Shown: positions 1 to 8,424, counted from the stretch's first letter. The stretch: 36,116 bases of DNA from Abditibacteriota bacterium (GCA_017445025.1 JAFSVJ010000081.1:1-36116), one strand, 5' to 3'. Translations and numbers: made by a program. Notes: generated by a model from the letters alone, not told the origin.

Positions 1-1
1 A

Positions 2-739
2 AAAATCTTTAAAGGTTTCACCTTAATAGAATTGTTGGTTGTTATTGCTATAATAGCCATTCTTGCTGCAATTCTATTTCCCGTTTTCGCACAAGCAAGA
101 GAAAAGGCTCGTCAAGCAAGCTGTCTTTCAAATGTAAAGCAATTGGGAACAGCTATTCAACTTTATGTTGATGACTATGACGAAACATTCCCATGGGTTG
201 CTGACATCACAGGAACTTGGGGTTTGTATCTGAGTGAATATGACGGTTACCCCTGTCACAAGTATGTGACCATGCCTGATTGGGGAGTGCCGGGTTATTA
301 CATTACATGGATGGATGAAATTTATCCTTATGTAAAGAATATGAAAATGTTTGAATGTCCTTCCGGTCTTAGAAATTGTGCAACTTATGCATATAATGCA
401 CAACTTGCGGGAACAAATAATACTGTTGATAAACGAGGAGATCAAACTTGGGTAGCTCCAAAGTCATTATCCCAAATGAGTAATCCAGCTTCTGTATTAT
501 TTGTTATGGATGGTATAGGATATAATTCTGACCTTAGAGGTGCCGCTGCTATGTATCCTATATTATTTGCTACAAATGTTGGTATGCAAAAATATGTTAT
601 AAGACACAACGGTGGTGCCAATACAGCTTTCTGTGACGGTCACGCTAAATATACAAAGATGGGTCAATCTCCGTTAATTGATATTGAACATTGGGGTTAT
701 AACCTTGAAGGTTGGGATCCTCTTTACCCAAGAAGCTAA
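2..739 (+). CDS. Prepilin-like protein with H-X9-DG C-terminus, 5'-truncated (pilin 1)
   Basis: The reading frame is open from the window edge. It begins K-I-F-K and then the class III prepilin signal GFTLIELL, so only a few N-terminal codons can be missing; an internal TTG is not a credible start. The prepilin peptidase site (G/F) is followed by a hydrophobic helix of about 20 residues and the signature [13 protein letters not shown]. The C-terminal part carries [12 protein letters not shown], the H-X9-DG motif common in Planctomycetota and Armatimonadota pseudopilins. At about 245 residues it is full length, and it is the only one of the three prepilins here without an interruption. It is expected to be exported, processed by a prepilin peptidase and surface-associated; a specific ligand cannot be read from sequence. 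The downstream gene encodes a secreted DUF4838 protein. Confidence 0.9.
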   Translation, partial: KIFKGFTLIELLVVIAIIAILAAILFPVFAQAREKARQASCLSNVKQLGTAIQLYVDDYDETFPWVADITGTWGLYLSEYDGYPCHKYVTMPDWGVPGYYITWMDEIYPYVKNMKMFECPSGLRNCATYAYNAQLAGTNNTVDKRGDQTWVAPKSLSQMSNPASVLFVMDGIGYNSDLRGAAAMYPILFATNVGMQKYVIRHNGGANTAFCDGHAKYTKMGQSPLIDIEHWGYNLEGWDPLYPRS

Positions 740-750
740 TTATTCATAAT

Positions 751-777
751 ATGGGGATTTTATATCCCCATTTTTTT
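751..777 (+). terminator. Hairpin terminator between pilin 1 and DUF4838 gene
   Basis: ATGGGGA (751-757) pairs with TCCCCAT (765-771), followed by a run of T to 777. The ribosome-binding GGAG of the next gene starts directly after it. This looks like a leaky terminator giving high pilin and lower enzyme expression from one promoter (inference). Confidence 0.7.
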
Positions 778-787
778 GGAGTAAGTT

Positions 788-3031
788 ATGAAAAGTATTA
801 TATCTATAATATTATTGTTTTTACTGAGTTTTTCTGTGTTTTCTTTTGATATTACCAAAAATGGTGAGCCTGCCGCTACAGTTGTTTTATCGGAAAATGC
901 CACAGATGCGGAAAAGTTTGCCGCTTCCGAATTAATTTCTTATATTGAGAAAATTACAGGAGCAAAACTTTCCACATCTAACACAGAAACTCAAGGAAAT
1001 AATATTTTTATAGGCAGTGCTTCTCATATAGATACTTCCTACCTAAAAAAAGATGGTATTATAATAAAATGTAATAAAAACTCCTTAATATTAAACGGTG
1101 AAGGTGTTAGTGGATCAATATATTCTGTTTACACTTTCCTTGATGATTATCTTGGAGTTAAATTTTTCTCACCCACTTTTGAATATATACCCAAGAATAA
1201 ATCTCTCAGTATTAATAATATAGATTTATCTTATTCCCCTTGTTTTGAATCTCGAGAGGTTCATTGTAAAGTTAACAATGACAACCCTATGTATGGTTTC
1301 AAACTGAAATTAAACGGAAGATATCAACAAATCCCCGCCAATCTTTGCAAACGTCCCGACAGTTTCGGTGGTGGTCACACTTTTCAAGCAATTATCCCTT
1401 GGTCAAAATACGGACAGGAACACCCGGAATGGTTTTCCGAAATAAACGGTGTTCGAATAACAGATAAAGAGAGCCAACTCTGTTTAACCAACGAAGAAAT
1501 GATACAGGAAATGATTAAAAATGTTTTGGGGTGGGTGGAGTCTGCTCCTGATTATGATTGTTTTTCCATAACTCAAAATGATAATAATCTCTATTGCCAA
1601 TGTGAAAAGTGTAAAGCATTGACAGAACAATACGGCCATAGCGGTGCTATCTTGACTGTGGTAAATCGAGTTGCGGACGCAGTGGCAGAGAAAGCTCCCG
1701 GTAAGTTTGTGGATACATTTGCTTATGCCTATTCAAGAGAAATACCCAAAGGGGACATTAAGCCACGGGACAATGTTATAATGCGTCTTTGCTCCACAGA
1801 CGTGGATGTTTCCAAACCTTTTGACGCAAAAGAAAATCAAAACTTTTATAAAGATTTATCAGGTTGGAGCAAACTCTCAGACCATCTCAATATATGGGAT
1901 TACATTGCCAATTTCTGGAATTATGTTATTCTCCACCCCAACTATCATGTTTTGCAGAAAAACCTTCAACTTATGAGATATAACAATGTTTTCCAAGTCT
2001 TTGAACAATATGACGGATCCAACATAGCTCCCTGTATGGGCGATTATAAGAGATATATTACCTCAAAACTTCTCTGGAATCCGGATATTGATGCAGAAAA
2101 AGAAACCAAAGAATTCTTTAAACACTATTACGGTCCCGCATCAAAAGATATGGAAGACTTTTTAAGTTATATCAATAATCTTATGCCAAGTGTTGATTAC
2201 AGGCTTTTAATGAACAGAACTTTAAACAATCCATATTTCACAACCAAGAATTGGGTTGATTGTTTTAAGATTTTAAACAAAGCTTTAAAGAAAACAGATA
2301 AAAATTCTGTTTATTATGAAAGAGTATATAGGGATTATTTGTGTTTTTACGGTGGGTTTGTTTTGGCAGACAGCGAAAGTGTGCAAGGCGTTGTAAAAGC
2401 TAAAGTTTTGCCTTTTAAAGATATTTATGAAGGTATTGATGCCATGAATGAGTTTTTGCCGAAACACGGCGTCACTCGTTTTTCTGAAGATAAGTCTTGG
2501 GCTGACGGTGTATATGCCCAAGCCAAATTGCCCGAAAAACAGGGAACTGTGCCGGATATATGCAAAAATTTGAAAGATAACGAATGGATAGAAATGCAAG
2601 AAGACTATCTCCCTTGTATCATTCCCGGTGATTACGGAAAGACCGTAGATGACCCTAAGGCGTCCAACGGAAAAGCAGCCTGGGTTAACCCAAAATATAT
2701 AGATTGGTTTACCCAAAAGCCACTATCTTTTATCTATTTTGATAAAACTTTAAAATATGCAGATATTTATGTTGAGTGCAGAACTGAGCCTAAGGACAAG
2801 ACCGGCAATGTGGCAACCTGTTATATTTGGAATTCCGTAAATGATGAGATCTTAAGATATGATTTTGCATATAATGACGAAAGTGATAAAGAATATAAAA
2901 CTATTAAAATAGGTGAGATAGATTTTGAAAAGACAGATTCATCTTCTATAATTTTCTTCTGTGGAGTAGGGGATGAGAATATGGGAGAGGGATTTTATAT
3001 AGACAGAGTTTTCTTTGTATTACATAGGTAA
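788..3031 (+). CDS. Secreted DUF4838 glycan-active protein
   Basis: This 747-aa protein has a signal peptide (residues 1-19, hydrophobic core ending S-V-F-S). Residues about 20-140 resemble the non-catalytic alpha/beta domain found in front of GH20 and GH67 enzymes. The DUF4838 region follows, with E-H-P-E-W-F near 215 and a Cys cluster C270-x-C272-x-x-C275. The last 130 residues look like a beta-rich accessory domain ending Y-I-D-R-V-F-F-V-L. DUF4838 proteins often sit among polysaccharide-degradation genes and are presumed glycosidase-like, but I know of no firm activity. GGAG at 778-781 supports the ATG. The last 17 codons, stop and 3' UTR (2981-3054) occur again downstream at 3271-3344, after a palindromic element. 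Confidence 0.85.
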   Translation: MKSIISIILLFLLSFSVFSFDITKNGEPAATVVLSENATDAEKFAASELISYIEKITGAKLSTSNTETQGNNIFIGSASHIDTSYLKKDGIIIKCNKNSLILNGEGVSGSIYSVYTFLDDYLGVKFFSPTFEYIPKNKSLSINNIDLSYSPCFESREVHCKVNNDNPMYGFKLKLNGRYQQIPANLCKRPDSFGGGHTFQAIIPWSKYGQEHPEWFSEINGVRITDKESQLCLTNEEMIQEMIKNVLGWVESAPDYDCFSITQNDNNLYCQCEKCKALTEQYGHSGAILTVVNRVADAVAEKAPGKFVDTFAYAYSREIPKGDIKPRDNVIMRLCSTDVDVSKPFDAKENQNFYKDLSGWSKLSDHLNIWDYIANFWNYVILHPNYHVLQKNLQLMRYNNVFQVFEQYDGSNIAPCMGDYKRYITSKLLWNPDIDAEKETKEFFKHYYGPASKDMEDFLSYINNLMPSVDYRLLMNRTLNNPYFTTKNWVDCFKILNKALKKTDKNSVYYERVYRDYLCFYGGFVLADSESVQGVVKAKVLPFKDIYEGIDAMNEFLPKHGVTRFSEDKSWADGVYAQAKLPEKQGTVPDICKNLKDNEWIEMQEDYLPCIIPGDYGKTVDDPKASNGKAAWVNPKYIDWFTQKPLSFIYFDKTLKYADIYVECRTEPKDKTGNVATCYIWNSVNDEILRYDFAYNDESDKEYKTIKIGEIDFEKTDSSSIIFFCGVGDENMGEGFYIDRVFFVLHR

Positions 3032-3054
3032 ATTATATTTATGTATATTTATTT
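2981..3054 (+). repeat. Gene-end duplication, copy A (end of DUF4838 gene)
   Basis: This 74-bp segment covers the last 16 codons, the stop and 23 bases after it. It recurs at 3271-3344 with an offset of 290. The copies differ at five positions, all inside the coding part and all synonymous; the stretch after the stop is identical. This copy is in frame with the gene. Confidence 0.9.
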
Positions 3055-3060
3055 ATTAAA

Positions 3061-3270
3061 TAAATAAAATTCCAACTCCCCTAAAAATCTCTAATTTTTC
3101 GCTTTACGAAATTACTCTTTTCGTGTCTCCTTGACGCTCCTCGCCTAAGAACATTTTTTTAATGGCTTATGCCTAAAAAAATAACCTTATTCTGCGGTGC
3201 TACAGTCGACGACTACATTCGTAATTTCTTACGAAAAATTGATCTTTTTGGTGATTTGGTATTTTATTTA
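3061..3270 (+). mobile_element. Palindromic element A1 (about 210 bp, no ORF)
   Basis: The stretch between the stop at 3031 and the next gene holds this element and a copied gene end, with no supportable ORF. Its ends form an imperfect inverted repeat of about 41 bp, from TAAATAAAAT at 3061 to ATTTTATTTA at 3270. The inner part of the arms reads TTTTTCGCTTTACGAAATTA on the left, opposite a matching segment near 3215-3240. Internal landmarks shared with A2 and A3 are TCGTGTCTCCTTGAC (3119-3133), a GGCttatGCC hairpin flanked by T and A runs (about 3155-3180), and ACAGTCGACGACT (about 3202-3214). The right end abuts the downstream copy of the gene end exactly. Confidence 0.8.
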
Positions 3271-3344
3271 ATGGGAGAGGGATTTTATATAGACAGAGTA
3301 TTCTTTGTGCTTCATAGATAAATTATATTTATGTATATTTATTT
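3271..3344 (+). repeat. Gene-end duplication, copy B (orphan DUF4838 tail)
   Basis: This is the second copy of 2981-3054. It starts ATGGGAGAGGG, encodes the same last 16 residues with five synonymous changes, and ends in TAA. It is cut off from its gene by element A1 and leads into the promoter of the GntR gene. Confidence 0.9.
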
Positions 3345-3347
3345 TTG

Positions 3348-3378
3348 TGATATAATAAAAATGTATTAACTTAAGGGA
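3348..3378 (+). promoter_or_regulatory. Extended -10 promoter and RBS for GntR gene
   Basis: TGATATAAT (3348-3356) is a perfect TGn-extended -10 element. AAGGGA (3373-3378) precedes the ATG at 3385 with normal spacing. No clear -35 hexamer is seen, as expected for an extended -10 promoter. Confidence 0.65.
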
Positions 3379-3384
3379 TTATTA

Positions 3385-4413
3385 ATGAGAACACCTTCCA
3401 AACCTCAGGAAATCTATAATATCATTAAAAATGATATTTTAAACAAAAAATATAAAATAAACGAAAAACTTCCCACGGAGCAACAACTTCTTGAAATGTT
3501 TAGTTGTGATAGGTCTACCATACGTGAAGTTTTGACTATATTATCTACTGAGGGTATAATAAAAAAGAAACATGGTTTAGGTTCCTTTGTCACCAGAATA
3601 CCTTCTCGGGGAACCATTGCTGTTTGTGTTCGTTTCGGAAACTTGACCTCTTTGACGGATTTTTACTCACGACTTATAAATAATATTAATGACTTTGCGG
3701 AAGAAAGAGGCTATGATATTATTTTGGCTGTGGGATATGGTGACACCATAGAAACTATAAAGAAAAATATTGATGCTTATTTTCGAAAGCCTTTTTCAAG
3801 AGAGATAGTTGCTGTTGTAAATCTTTTGAATTTTGAGATTAACCCTTTGCCTGTTCCTACCATAAACATTACAAGTGTTGTCCCCTTTGGAGATAACTGT
3901 ATATGTATAGATTATGATGAAGTGGTTAAAAAGGGTAAGGAACTTATGGAGAATATGGGATATAAAGATACTACTATTTTTTATACTCTTGATTCTGTTG
4001 AAAAAGCCGGGGAAGCCATAGTTAATCACATAAGTCAATTGGCAAATTCTTGGACTGATAACGAGGATTTAAAATTTGAAGTGGATACATATTATGGCTT
4101 TTATGAAAAGTTTAAAGCTTGGTATGAAAGTCCAAAACGAACAAGAGCTGCCTTTTTTCTTGACGACGGTTTGTTGGAATTGGTAATAAGATTTTTTTAT
4201 GAAAACAGCATAAAAATCCCGGAAGATTTTGCTGTGTTGACCTATGGTAACGCCCATAAATATTTCAATCACAGTATAGATTTTCATAAATTGGGTGCCG
4301 ATGAAAAAGAACTTGCAAAGCTTGTTTTGGAAAACCTTGATATTCTCCTTAAAGGTAAATCTATCGGCACAATTAAACTGCCCCCTCACTATCATAAGGG
4401 CAACAGTTTATAA
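3385..4413 (+). CDS. GntR-type regulator with sugar-binding-protein-like domain
   Basis: This 342-aa protein has an N-terminal GntR winged helix-turn-helix (residues about 5-70: K-L-P-T-E-Q-Q-L, then D-R-S-T-I-R-E-V-L, then G-L-G-S-F-V). The rest is a LacI/periplasmic-binding-protein-like effector domain (about 75-335), the architecture of B. subtilis AraR. Such proteins normally sense a sugar and repress catabolic genes. It follows the pilin 1/DUF4838 pair on the same strand but has its own promoter, so it could regulate that pair; no operator was identified to prove it. A strong hairpin terminator follows. Confidence 0.85.
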   Translation: MRTPSKPQEIYNIIKNDILNKKYKINEKLPTEQQLLEMFSCDRSTIREVLTILSTEGIIKKKHGLGSFVTRIPSRGTIAVCVRFGNLTSLTDFYSRLINNINDFAEERGYDIILAVGYGDTIETIKKNIDAYFRKPFSREIVAVVNLLNFEINPLPVPTINITSVVPFGDNCICIDYDEVVKKGKELMENMGYKDTTIFYTLDSVEKAGEAIVNHISQLANSWTDNEDLKFEVDTYYGFYEKFKAWYESPKRTRAAFFLDDGLLELVIRFFYENSIKIPEDFAVLTYGNAHKYFNHSIDFHKLGADEKELAKLVLENLDILLKGKSIGTIKLPPHYHKGNSL

Positions 4414-4421
4414 TTTATATT

Positions 4422-4449
4422 CCCATCACTTTGGTGATGGGTTTTTTTT
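4422..4449 (+). terminator. Terminator of GntR gene
   Basis: CCCATCAC (4422-4429) pairs with GTGATGGG (4434-4441) around a TTTG loop, followed by eight T (4442-4449). Confidence 0.9.
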
Positions 4450-4529
4450 ATAAAAAAAAGACCGATAAAAACCGATCTATGTGGAGCGGGAGACGAGGCT
4501 CGAACTCGCAACCTTCTGCTTGGAAGGCA
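4444..4529 (-). pseudogene. Partial tRNA-Gly copy plus terminator (copy B of element A2)
   Basis: On the minus strand this repeats the 3' part of the tRNA-Gly gene at 4777-4852, from the 5' side of the anticodon stem (4529) through CCA (4482), and then its terminator. The 48-nt tRNA part is identical to the intact gene; the terminator stem-loop is four bases shorter. With no 5' half it cannot form a tRNA. It abuts element A2. Confidence 0.9.
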
Positions 4530-4740
4530 AAAAAGTCTCTAATTTACCAAAAAGCACAATTTTATGCAAGTAATTGCGAAATTGTAGTCATCGACTGTAA
4601 TGAGTGAGTATTGGGACAAAAGCATAAGGCGAATGCCATTAGGATTTTGTTTCAATACGAACGAATGTCAAGGAGATACGAAAATAGAAATTACGTTAAG
4701 CATAAAATTAGGGATTTTTAGGGAAATTAGAGAATTTTTT
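4529..4740 (-). mobile_element. Palindromic element A2 (about 212 bp, minus orientation)
   Basis: On the minus strand it lies directly after the tRNA-Gly terminator and before the partial tRNA copy. Its two ends form an imperfect inverted repeat of about 45 bp: plus-strand AAAAAAGTCTCTAATTT at 4529 against the complement of the segment ending in TTTTTT at 4740. Read on the minus strand it carries TCGTATCTCCTTGAC, a GGCattcGCC hairpin inside CAAAA/TTTTG arms, and ACAGTCGATGACT, closely matching A3. A small ORF crossing it (from 4600) ends inside the tRNA and is not real. Apart from the GntR terminator and the tRNA copy, 4414-4776 holds nothing else. Confidence 0.8.
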
Positions 4741-4742
4741 AT

Positions 4743-4773
4743 AAAAAAAAGACCGGTTTTTATAAACCGATCT
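4743..4773 (-). terminator. tRNA-Gly terminator
   Basis: On the minus strand GATCGGTTT pairs with AAACCGGTC around a short A/T loop, followed by eight T (4743-4750 read in reverse). It starts within four bases of the tRNA 3' end. Confidence 0.8.
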
Positions 4774-4776
4774 ATG

Positions 4777-4852
4777 TGGAGCGGGAGACGAGGCTCGAAC
4801 TCGCAACCTTCTGCTTGGAAGGCAGATACTCTACCAATTGAGTTACTCCCGC
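4777..4852 (-). tRNA. tRNA-Gly (anticodon TCC)
   Basis: This is a complete 76-nt cloverleaf. The acceptor arms are GCGGGAG/CTCCCGC, the D arm ACTC...GAGT, the anticodon stem TCTGC/GCAGA with loop CTTCCAA, and the T arm GCGAG/CTCGT with TTCGAGC. The discriminator is T and CCA is encoded. It has its own promoter and terminator. Its 3' half is duplicated at 4482-4529. Confidence 0.97.
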
Positions 4853-4865
4853 GTAGCCAATATAT

Positions 4866-4895
4866 ATTATACCACATTTAATATATGTTTGTCAA
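4866..4895 (-). promoter_or_regulatory. tRNA-Gly promoter
   Basis: On the minus strand a perfect TTGACA (4890-4895) and perfect TATAAT (4866-4871) are separated by 18 bp, placing the start a few bases before the tRNA 5' end. Confidence 0.9.
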
Positions 4896-4921
4896 GTATA
4901 TAAAGGCATTTTTAAAAAAAA

Positions 4922-5968
4922 TTATAATTGTGTGATAAAATCTCCTGTGGGTGTGGTTTTGATAAAGCCAAATTTAATTTCTTTTACAGGTTCCACCGAT
5001 ACAATATTTGATTTTATCATCATAGAATTGTGTTTAAACAGTATATTTTGAATAAGTCCCACACCAAGGTGTTTTTTTTCTGAGTTTCTCAGTCCCACAT
5101 AGAGATTATTATAGGCTTCCGGTGATTGGATTACTATATTCTCTACGTGGAGAAATTCCTTTATTTCGCTGATTTTTGTATCGTTTACAACAGCGTTTGA
5201 GAATATAAAGAGAGTTTTATAGGCTATTTCAACATGCAGAACTTCTGCCTTTAATATATTGGAAAGAGTATGGAAATATTGCCATTTCAGTTGCCTTCCG
5301 TTTCCCAGCCAAGTGTTTAAAAAACTGACTTCACTCATCATAATTAAATGGGTTTGAGAGTTTTTGAAAAGTTTGTTAAAGGACATTTTTTTGCCAAATT
5401 CCAAGAGATTATGTTTGTTTACAGCCTTGGGATCTTTTTCCAAAATAGCAATTTTGAGATTATTTCTTTTGAGAAAAGGGCAGAGAGCAAATTCTATTTC
5501 GTGAGAGGCTTGAATACCTATCAAATAATTGGGGTATAGAGCTTCTATTTCATTTTGTGTGAGAATAACGGAGTTTGGAAAATCATATTCCCCTTGGGTG
5601 TCTACCAATATTACCTGACAATTTTGTTTTTTTGCGGACCTTATCATTTGGCTGATACCGAAAATAATATCAATACCGTGCCCTCGTCCTGTCATAGAGC
5701 CTATGAAGTATTCTTCTGTCGGTTGTAGAGTTTTAATGTCAATAGGGGATGTGCAAACAGACATAGCCAAAAGTCCAACACCTGCTATGGTGTTGTCGGA
5801 AATGTTGGCGTCTATGTATCCGCATTTAATTCCAAAAGGAGTTAAATAGTTGATAATTTCTTCACAGAGAGTGGTTTTTCCTGTGCCCTTGTCTCCTAAG
5901 ACCAAGACAACGCCACCTTCTCTCCTGAGGCTTTCTGTAAGCTCTTTTTTTTCACGAAAAAGTATCAT
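4922..5968 (-). CDS. Clp1/Grc3-like P-loop polynucleotide kinase-type protein
   Basis: From the ATG at 5968 this encodes 348 aa. Walker A is G-D-K-G-T-G-K-T-T (residues 25-33). Further family landmarks are Y-I-D-A-N (51-55), F-I-G-S-M-T-G-R-G-H (88-97) and a Walker B-like V-D-T-Q-G (122-126). This order matches the Clp1/Grc3/NOL9 family, which phosphorylates 5'-OH RNA ends in eukaryotes and archaea; the bacterial role is not established. The usual D-x-D-x-G-Q-S is replaced by D-A-N-I-S-D-N, so activity is uncertain. The frame extends to a TTG at 6007, but that would overlap yfcE by 35 bases and lacks an RBS. From the ATG the gap to yfcE is four bases, so they are probably cotranscribed. Confidence 0.75.
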   Translation of the reverse strand: MILFREKKELTESLRREGGVVLVLGDKGTGKTTLCEEIINYLTPFGIKCGYIDANISDNTIAGVGLLAMSVCTSPIDIKTLQPTEEYFIGSMTGRGHGIDIIFGISQMIRSAKKQNCQVILVDTQGEYDFPNSVILTQNEIEALYPNYLIGIQASHEIEFALCPFLKRNNLKIAILEKDPKAVNKHNLLEFGKKMSFNKLFKNSQTHLIMMSEVSFLNTWLGNGRQLKWQYFHTLSNILKAEVLHVEIAYKTLFIFSNAVVNDTKISEIKEFLHVENIVIQSPEAYNNLYVGLRNSEKKHLGVGLIQNILFKHNSMMIKSNIVSVEPVKEIKFGFIKTTPTGDFITQL

Positions 5969-5972
5969 TTGG

Positions 5973-6530
5973 CTAAAAGTCCAAGTTAAAGTATTCTCTT
6001 CCGTCAATGATTGAGAAGATTTTGATTTTTCTCTCTTCGATTATGGCAGCGGTAGGGTCCGGAGTGGGCATAGGGAAACGAGGCCTTGCTATGGATCCGG
6101 GATTGAGAAGGATCACTCCCTCTTTTTCTTCTAAAACGGGAATGTGAGTATGACCGGATATAAATATTCTTGCTTTGAGATCCTTGGCAAGTTTGATTTT
6201 GGCATCGTCATCTAATAGATGACCATGATTTATGACTATATTTGTATCACCAAATTTGTATGTGGTGGTGCTTCTGTCTGTGTCAAATTCCAAAAGCTCA
6301 TCGTAAACTTCACTGTCACAATTTCCTTTTACCGCAATAATAGGGGTCACTTGTTTGTTAAGTAAGTTGACACAATCTATTAATTTGTAATCGGAAAAGT
6401 TAGTATCTCTCGGAGGGTGGTATAGAATATCTCCGGCGTGTAAGATTCCGCTAACCCCTTCAAACATTTGAAAAGTTCTCTTTAAGGCTTCCACATTTCC
6501 GTGGGAGTCTGATAATACACCTATTTTCAT
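5973..6530 (-). CDS. yfcE: YfcE-like metallophosphodiesterase
   Basis: This 185-aa protein matches the calcineurin-like MJ0936/YfcE family over its whole length. The metal and active-site residues are present: D8 and H10 (S-D-S-H-G), D34 (A-G-D), N70 (G-N-C-D-S-E), H102 (N-H-G-H), H127 and H129 (S-G-H-T-H), then N-P-G-S. E. coli YfcE, a 184-aa protein, hydrolyses phosphodiester model substrates in vitro; the natural substrate is unknown. The protein is cytosolic. AAGAGG lies just before the ATG. It is the middle gene of a minus-strand set with the beta-barrel gene upstream and the Clp1-like gene downstream. Pairing a phosphodiesterase with an end-kinase is suggestive of nucleic-acid end processing, but that is inference. 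Confidence 0.92.
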   Translation of the reverse strand: MKIGVLSDSHGNVEALKRTFQMFEGVSGILHAGDILYHPPRDTNFSDYKLIDCVNLLNKQVTPIIAVKGNCDSEVYDELLEFDTDRSTTTYKFGDTNIVINHGHLLDDDAKIKLAKDLKARIFISGHTHIPVLEEKEGVILLNPGSIARPRFPMPTPDPTAAIIEERKIKIFSIIDGREYFNLDF

Positions 6531-6561
6531 ATATACCTCTTATATTTAATACGCAATGTTA

Positions 6562-6570
6562 ATTATATCA
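6562..6570 (-). promoter_or_regulatory. Extended -10 promoter for yfcE
   Basis: Minus-strand TGATATAAT, the same extended -10 seen in front of three other genes here, lies 32 bases before the yfcE ATG in the gap after the barrel gene. No -35 is evident. Confidence 0.5.
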
Positions 6571-6579
6571 AATTACATC

Positions 6580-8424
6580 CTAAAAGCTTATTCCCAATGA
6601 CAAATCACCTTGTAAATCTTCCTCGTTGGTATTGTGATTCTTTTTATATTCCCCTTTAAGAGAAAGATTTAGGCGATTAATGGCTTTTGTATATCCTAAA
6701 ATATATTGTTTTGTAAAGTTGTCGTTATTATTTTTGTTAAAGACTACACTCCCGGAGAGAGAGCCTCCGAAGAGTTTTGCTGTAATGCCAAGATCATATT
6801 TTCTTTCCCTTTCATAAAAGTCATTTATACTTTCGTAGGCATTTCCTGTGAGATTTATATCACCAAAATTAAATTTGGCTCCATAGTTATATTCGGTTTT
6901 GTTAAAATAAAGTTCTTTGTTTTCCGGGTTGTCTGTCCAAGCTCCCCAAATCTCCATAAACTTAAACAATTCATAAGCTAATTTTGCGCTTTTGGTATCT
7001 TCATATAAAGTAATATTTGAATCTCTGTCAACAAAGAGAGCGTAAATATTAAACTTATCTATTTTATAATTTCCTGTCAATTTTAGGTGTTTAAACCTAT
7101 TGTCTTCTGATAGTTTTTTGTTAAGATAGTTTATGGTCATTCCGAAATAGGAATTGGGATTATATGATAATCCTGTTTCGGATTCGTAAAAAGAATCTTC
7201 TCCTGTTTGATTGGTTTTGTATTTTGAATATAAATCCAAATACAAATCTTTATAATTAATACCGGTTTCGTATAATTTTGTTCTTATATCATTTAGAGAA
7301 CTATTCTCCCACAAGCCTGTCACTTTGGTGTATTTGTTTATATCATAGGAACCTTGTGCTTTATTTATGACTTCCGTTTTATATCCGTCTGTATATTTCA
7401 AGGAAGAGGATGTAGAAAGAGTGGCTCCTTGACCTTTAATCCCTAAATTTATATTTCTTGTGTCTGTCTTTGAAGTGTCGGTTATGTTTCTTGTGTTTGT
7501 GGCATCAAGGGTTAGGTCTTTAAGGTTAATCTTTCCTCCTATGGTTTCATATTTTGTATCGACTCCGTCTTTAAGATCGTTTCCGAAGGAAGCGTTTCCT
7601 TGAAAGCCTGTCCCCGCCATAGTTATTCCATAAACTTCACTTTTGGTTTCACTTGTATTTTCAATATTTCTAATTGTGCTATATAATTTGGCGGTAATAT
7701 CCTTAAATTTATTTTCAATAGAATAGCTTAGAGAGTTTTGGGAATAACTCTCTCCCGCCTCTCTTGTTTGATCCATATTAAATTTTAGATTAGGGTTTAT
7801 GGTATAACCAAGTTTGTTTGTAATGGTATTTTTGTCATCTCCGTCAATGAATTTTGTGTCAATAGTTAAGTTGTTTTCATTGTAAGAAGCCAATAGCTCT
7901 AATATTTCCTTTGAATCTTTGAAATTTGCTCCTGTGGCTGTGTAAGTGGCACCTAAAGTGACCTTTCCTATTTTGTTATTGTAATTTAGAGATGAGGATA
8001 AGTCCTTTTTTGTTATGGTATCACTATTTTTAAGGGCAAATTTAAAGCCAAAATCTCCACCATATGCCTTTGTTTTGTATGATCCGTCCAAATAGTCAAA
8101 ATTATTGTTACTGTCCTTGTGTGGGCTAATTACAAAGGAATTTGGGGCTGTGGGAAGAGATACCTCGGATATGTTGTATTCTATTTTAACCACTTTTCCT
8201 CTTTCCGGAGGCTTTGCAAAGAAAATAGTGGCTTTTTCTTCATTTACATTATAGTCTAAAGGGTCAATAATATTTTTTGATATGGAAACTCTAACATCCT
8301 TAGGATGAGTGTTGGATAATTTGTAAGGTCCCATTCCGTCAGAGACAATAAAATCCACCACTTCTCCTAAGAGAGTGCTTGACAGAAGAATTAATAATAT
8401 TAAGTTATATATTATTTTTTTCAT
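6580..8424 (-). CDS. Predicted outer-membrane beta-barrel protein
   Basis: This 614-aa protein has a signal peptide (residues 1-20, ending L-L-G). Residues about 22-90 form a small domain (V-D-F-I-V-S-D-G-M-G-P-Y near its start, then P-P-E-R-G-K-V-V-K-I-E-Y). The remainder is many alternating amphipathic strands rich in Asn, Thr, Tyr and Gly. It ends L-S-L-G-I-S-F, with the terminal Phe typical of BAM-assembled outer-membrane proteins. I do not recognise a named family. No plug domain or TonB box is obvious, so a receptor role is not supported. The RBS is weak (GTGGT). Being upstream of yfcE on the same strand may be only incidental. Confidence 0.75.
   Translation of the reverse strand: MKKIIYNLILLILLSSTLLGEVVDFIVSDGMGPYKLSNTHPKDVRVSISKNIIDPLDYNVNEEKATIFFAKPPERGKVVKIEYNISEVSLPTAPNSFVISPHKDSNNNFDYLDGSYKTKAYGGDFGFKFALKNSDTITKKDLSSSLNYNNKIGKVTLGATYTATGANFKDSKEILELLASYNENNLTIDTKFIDGDDKNTITNKLGYTINPNLKFNMDQTREAGESYSQNSLSYSIENKFKDITAKLYSTIRNIENTSETKSEVYGITMAGTGFQGNASFGNDLKDGVDTKYETIGGKINLKDLTLDATNTRNITDTSKTDTRNINLGIKGQGATLSTSSSLKYTDGYKTEVINKAQGSYDINKYTKVTGLWENSSLNDIRTKLYETGINYKDLYLDLYSKYKTNQTGEDSFYESETGLSYNPNSYFGMTINYLNKKLSEDNRFKHLKLTGNYKIDKFNIYALFVDRDSNITLYEDTKSAKLAYELFKFMEIWGAWTDNPENKELYFNKTEYNYGAKFNFGDINLTGNAYESINDFYERERKYDLGITAKLFGGSLSGSVVFNKNNNDNFTKQYILGYTKAINRLNLSLKGEYKKNHNTNEEDLQGDLSLGISF

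Noticed and set aside
4600..4881. 93-aa ORF across element A2 and the tRNA
   Set aside because: It reads through a palindromic repeat and the antisense strand of the tRNA, with no protein-like composition of its own.
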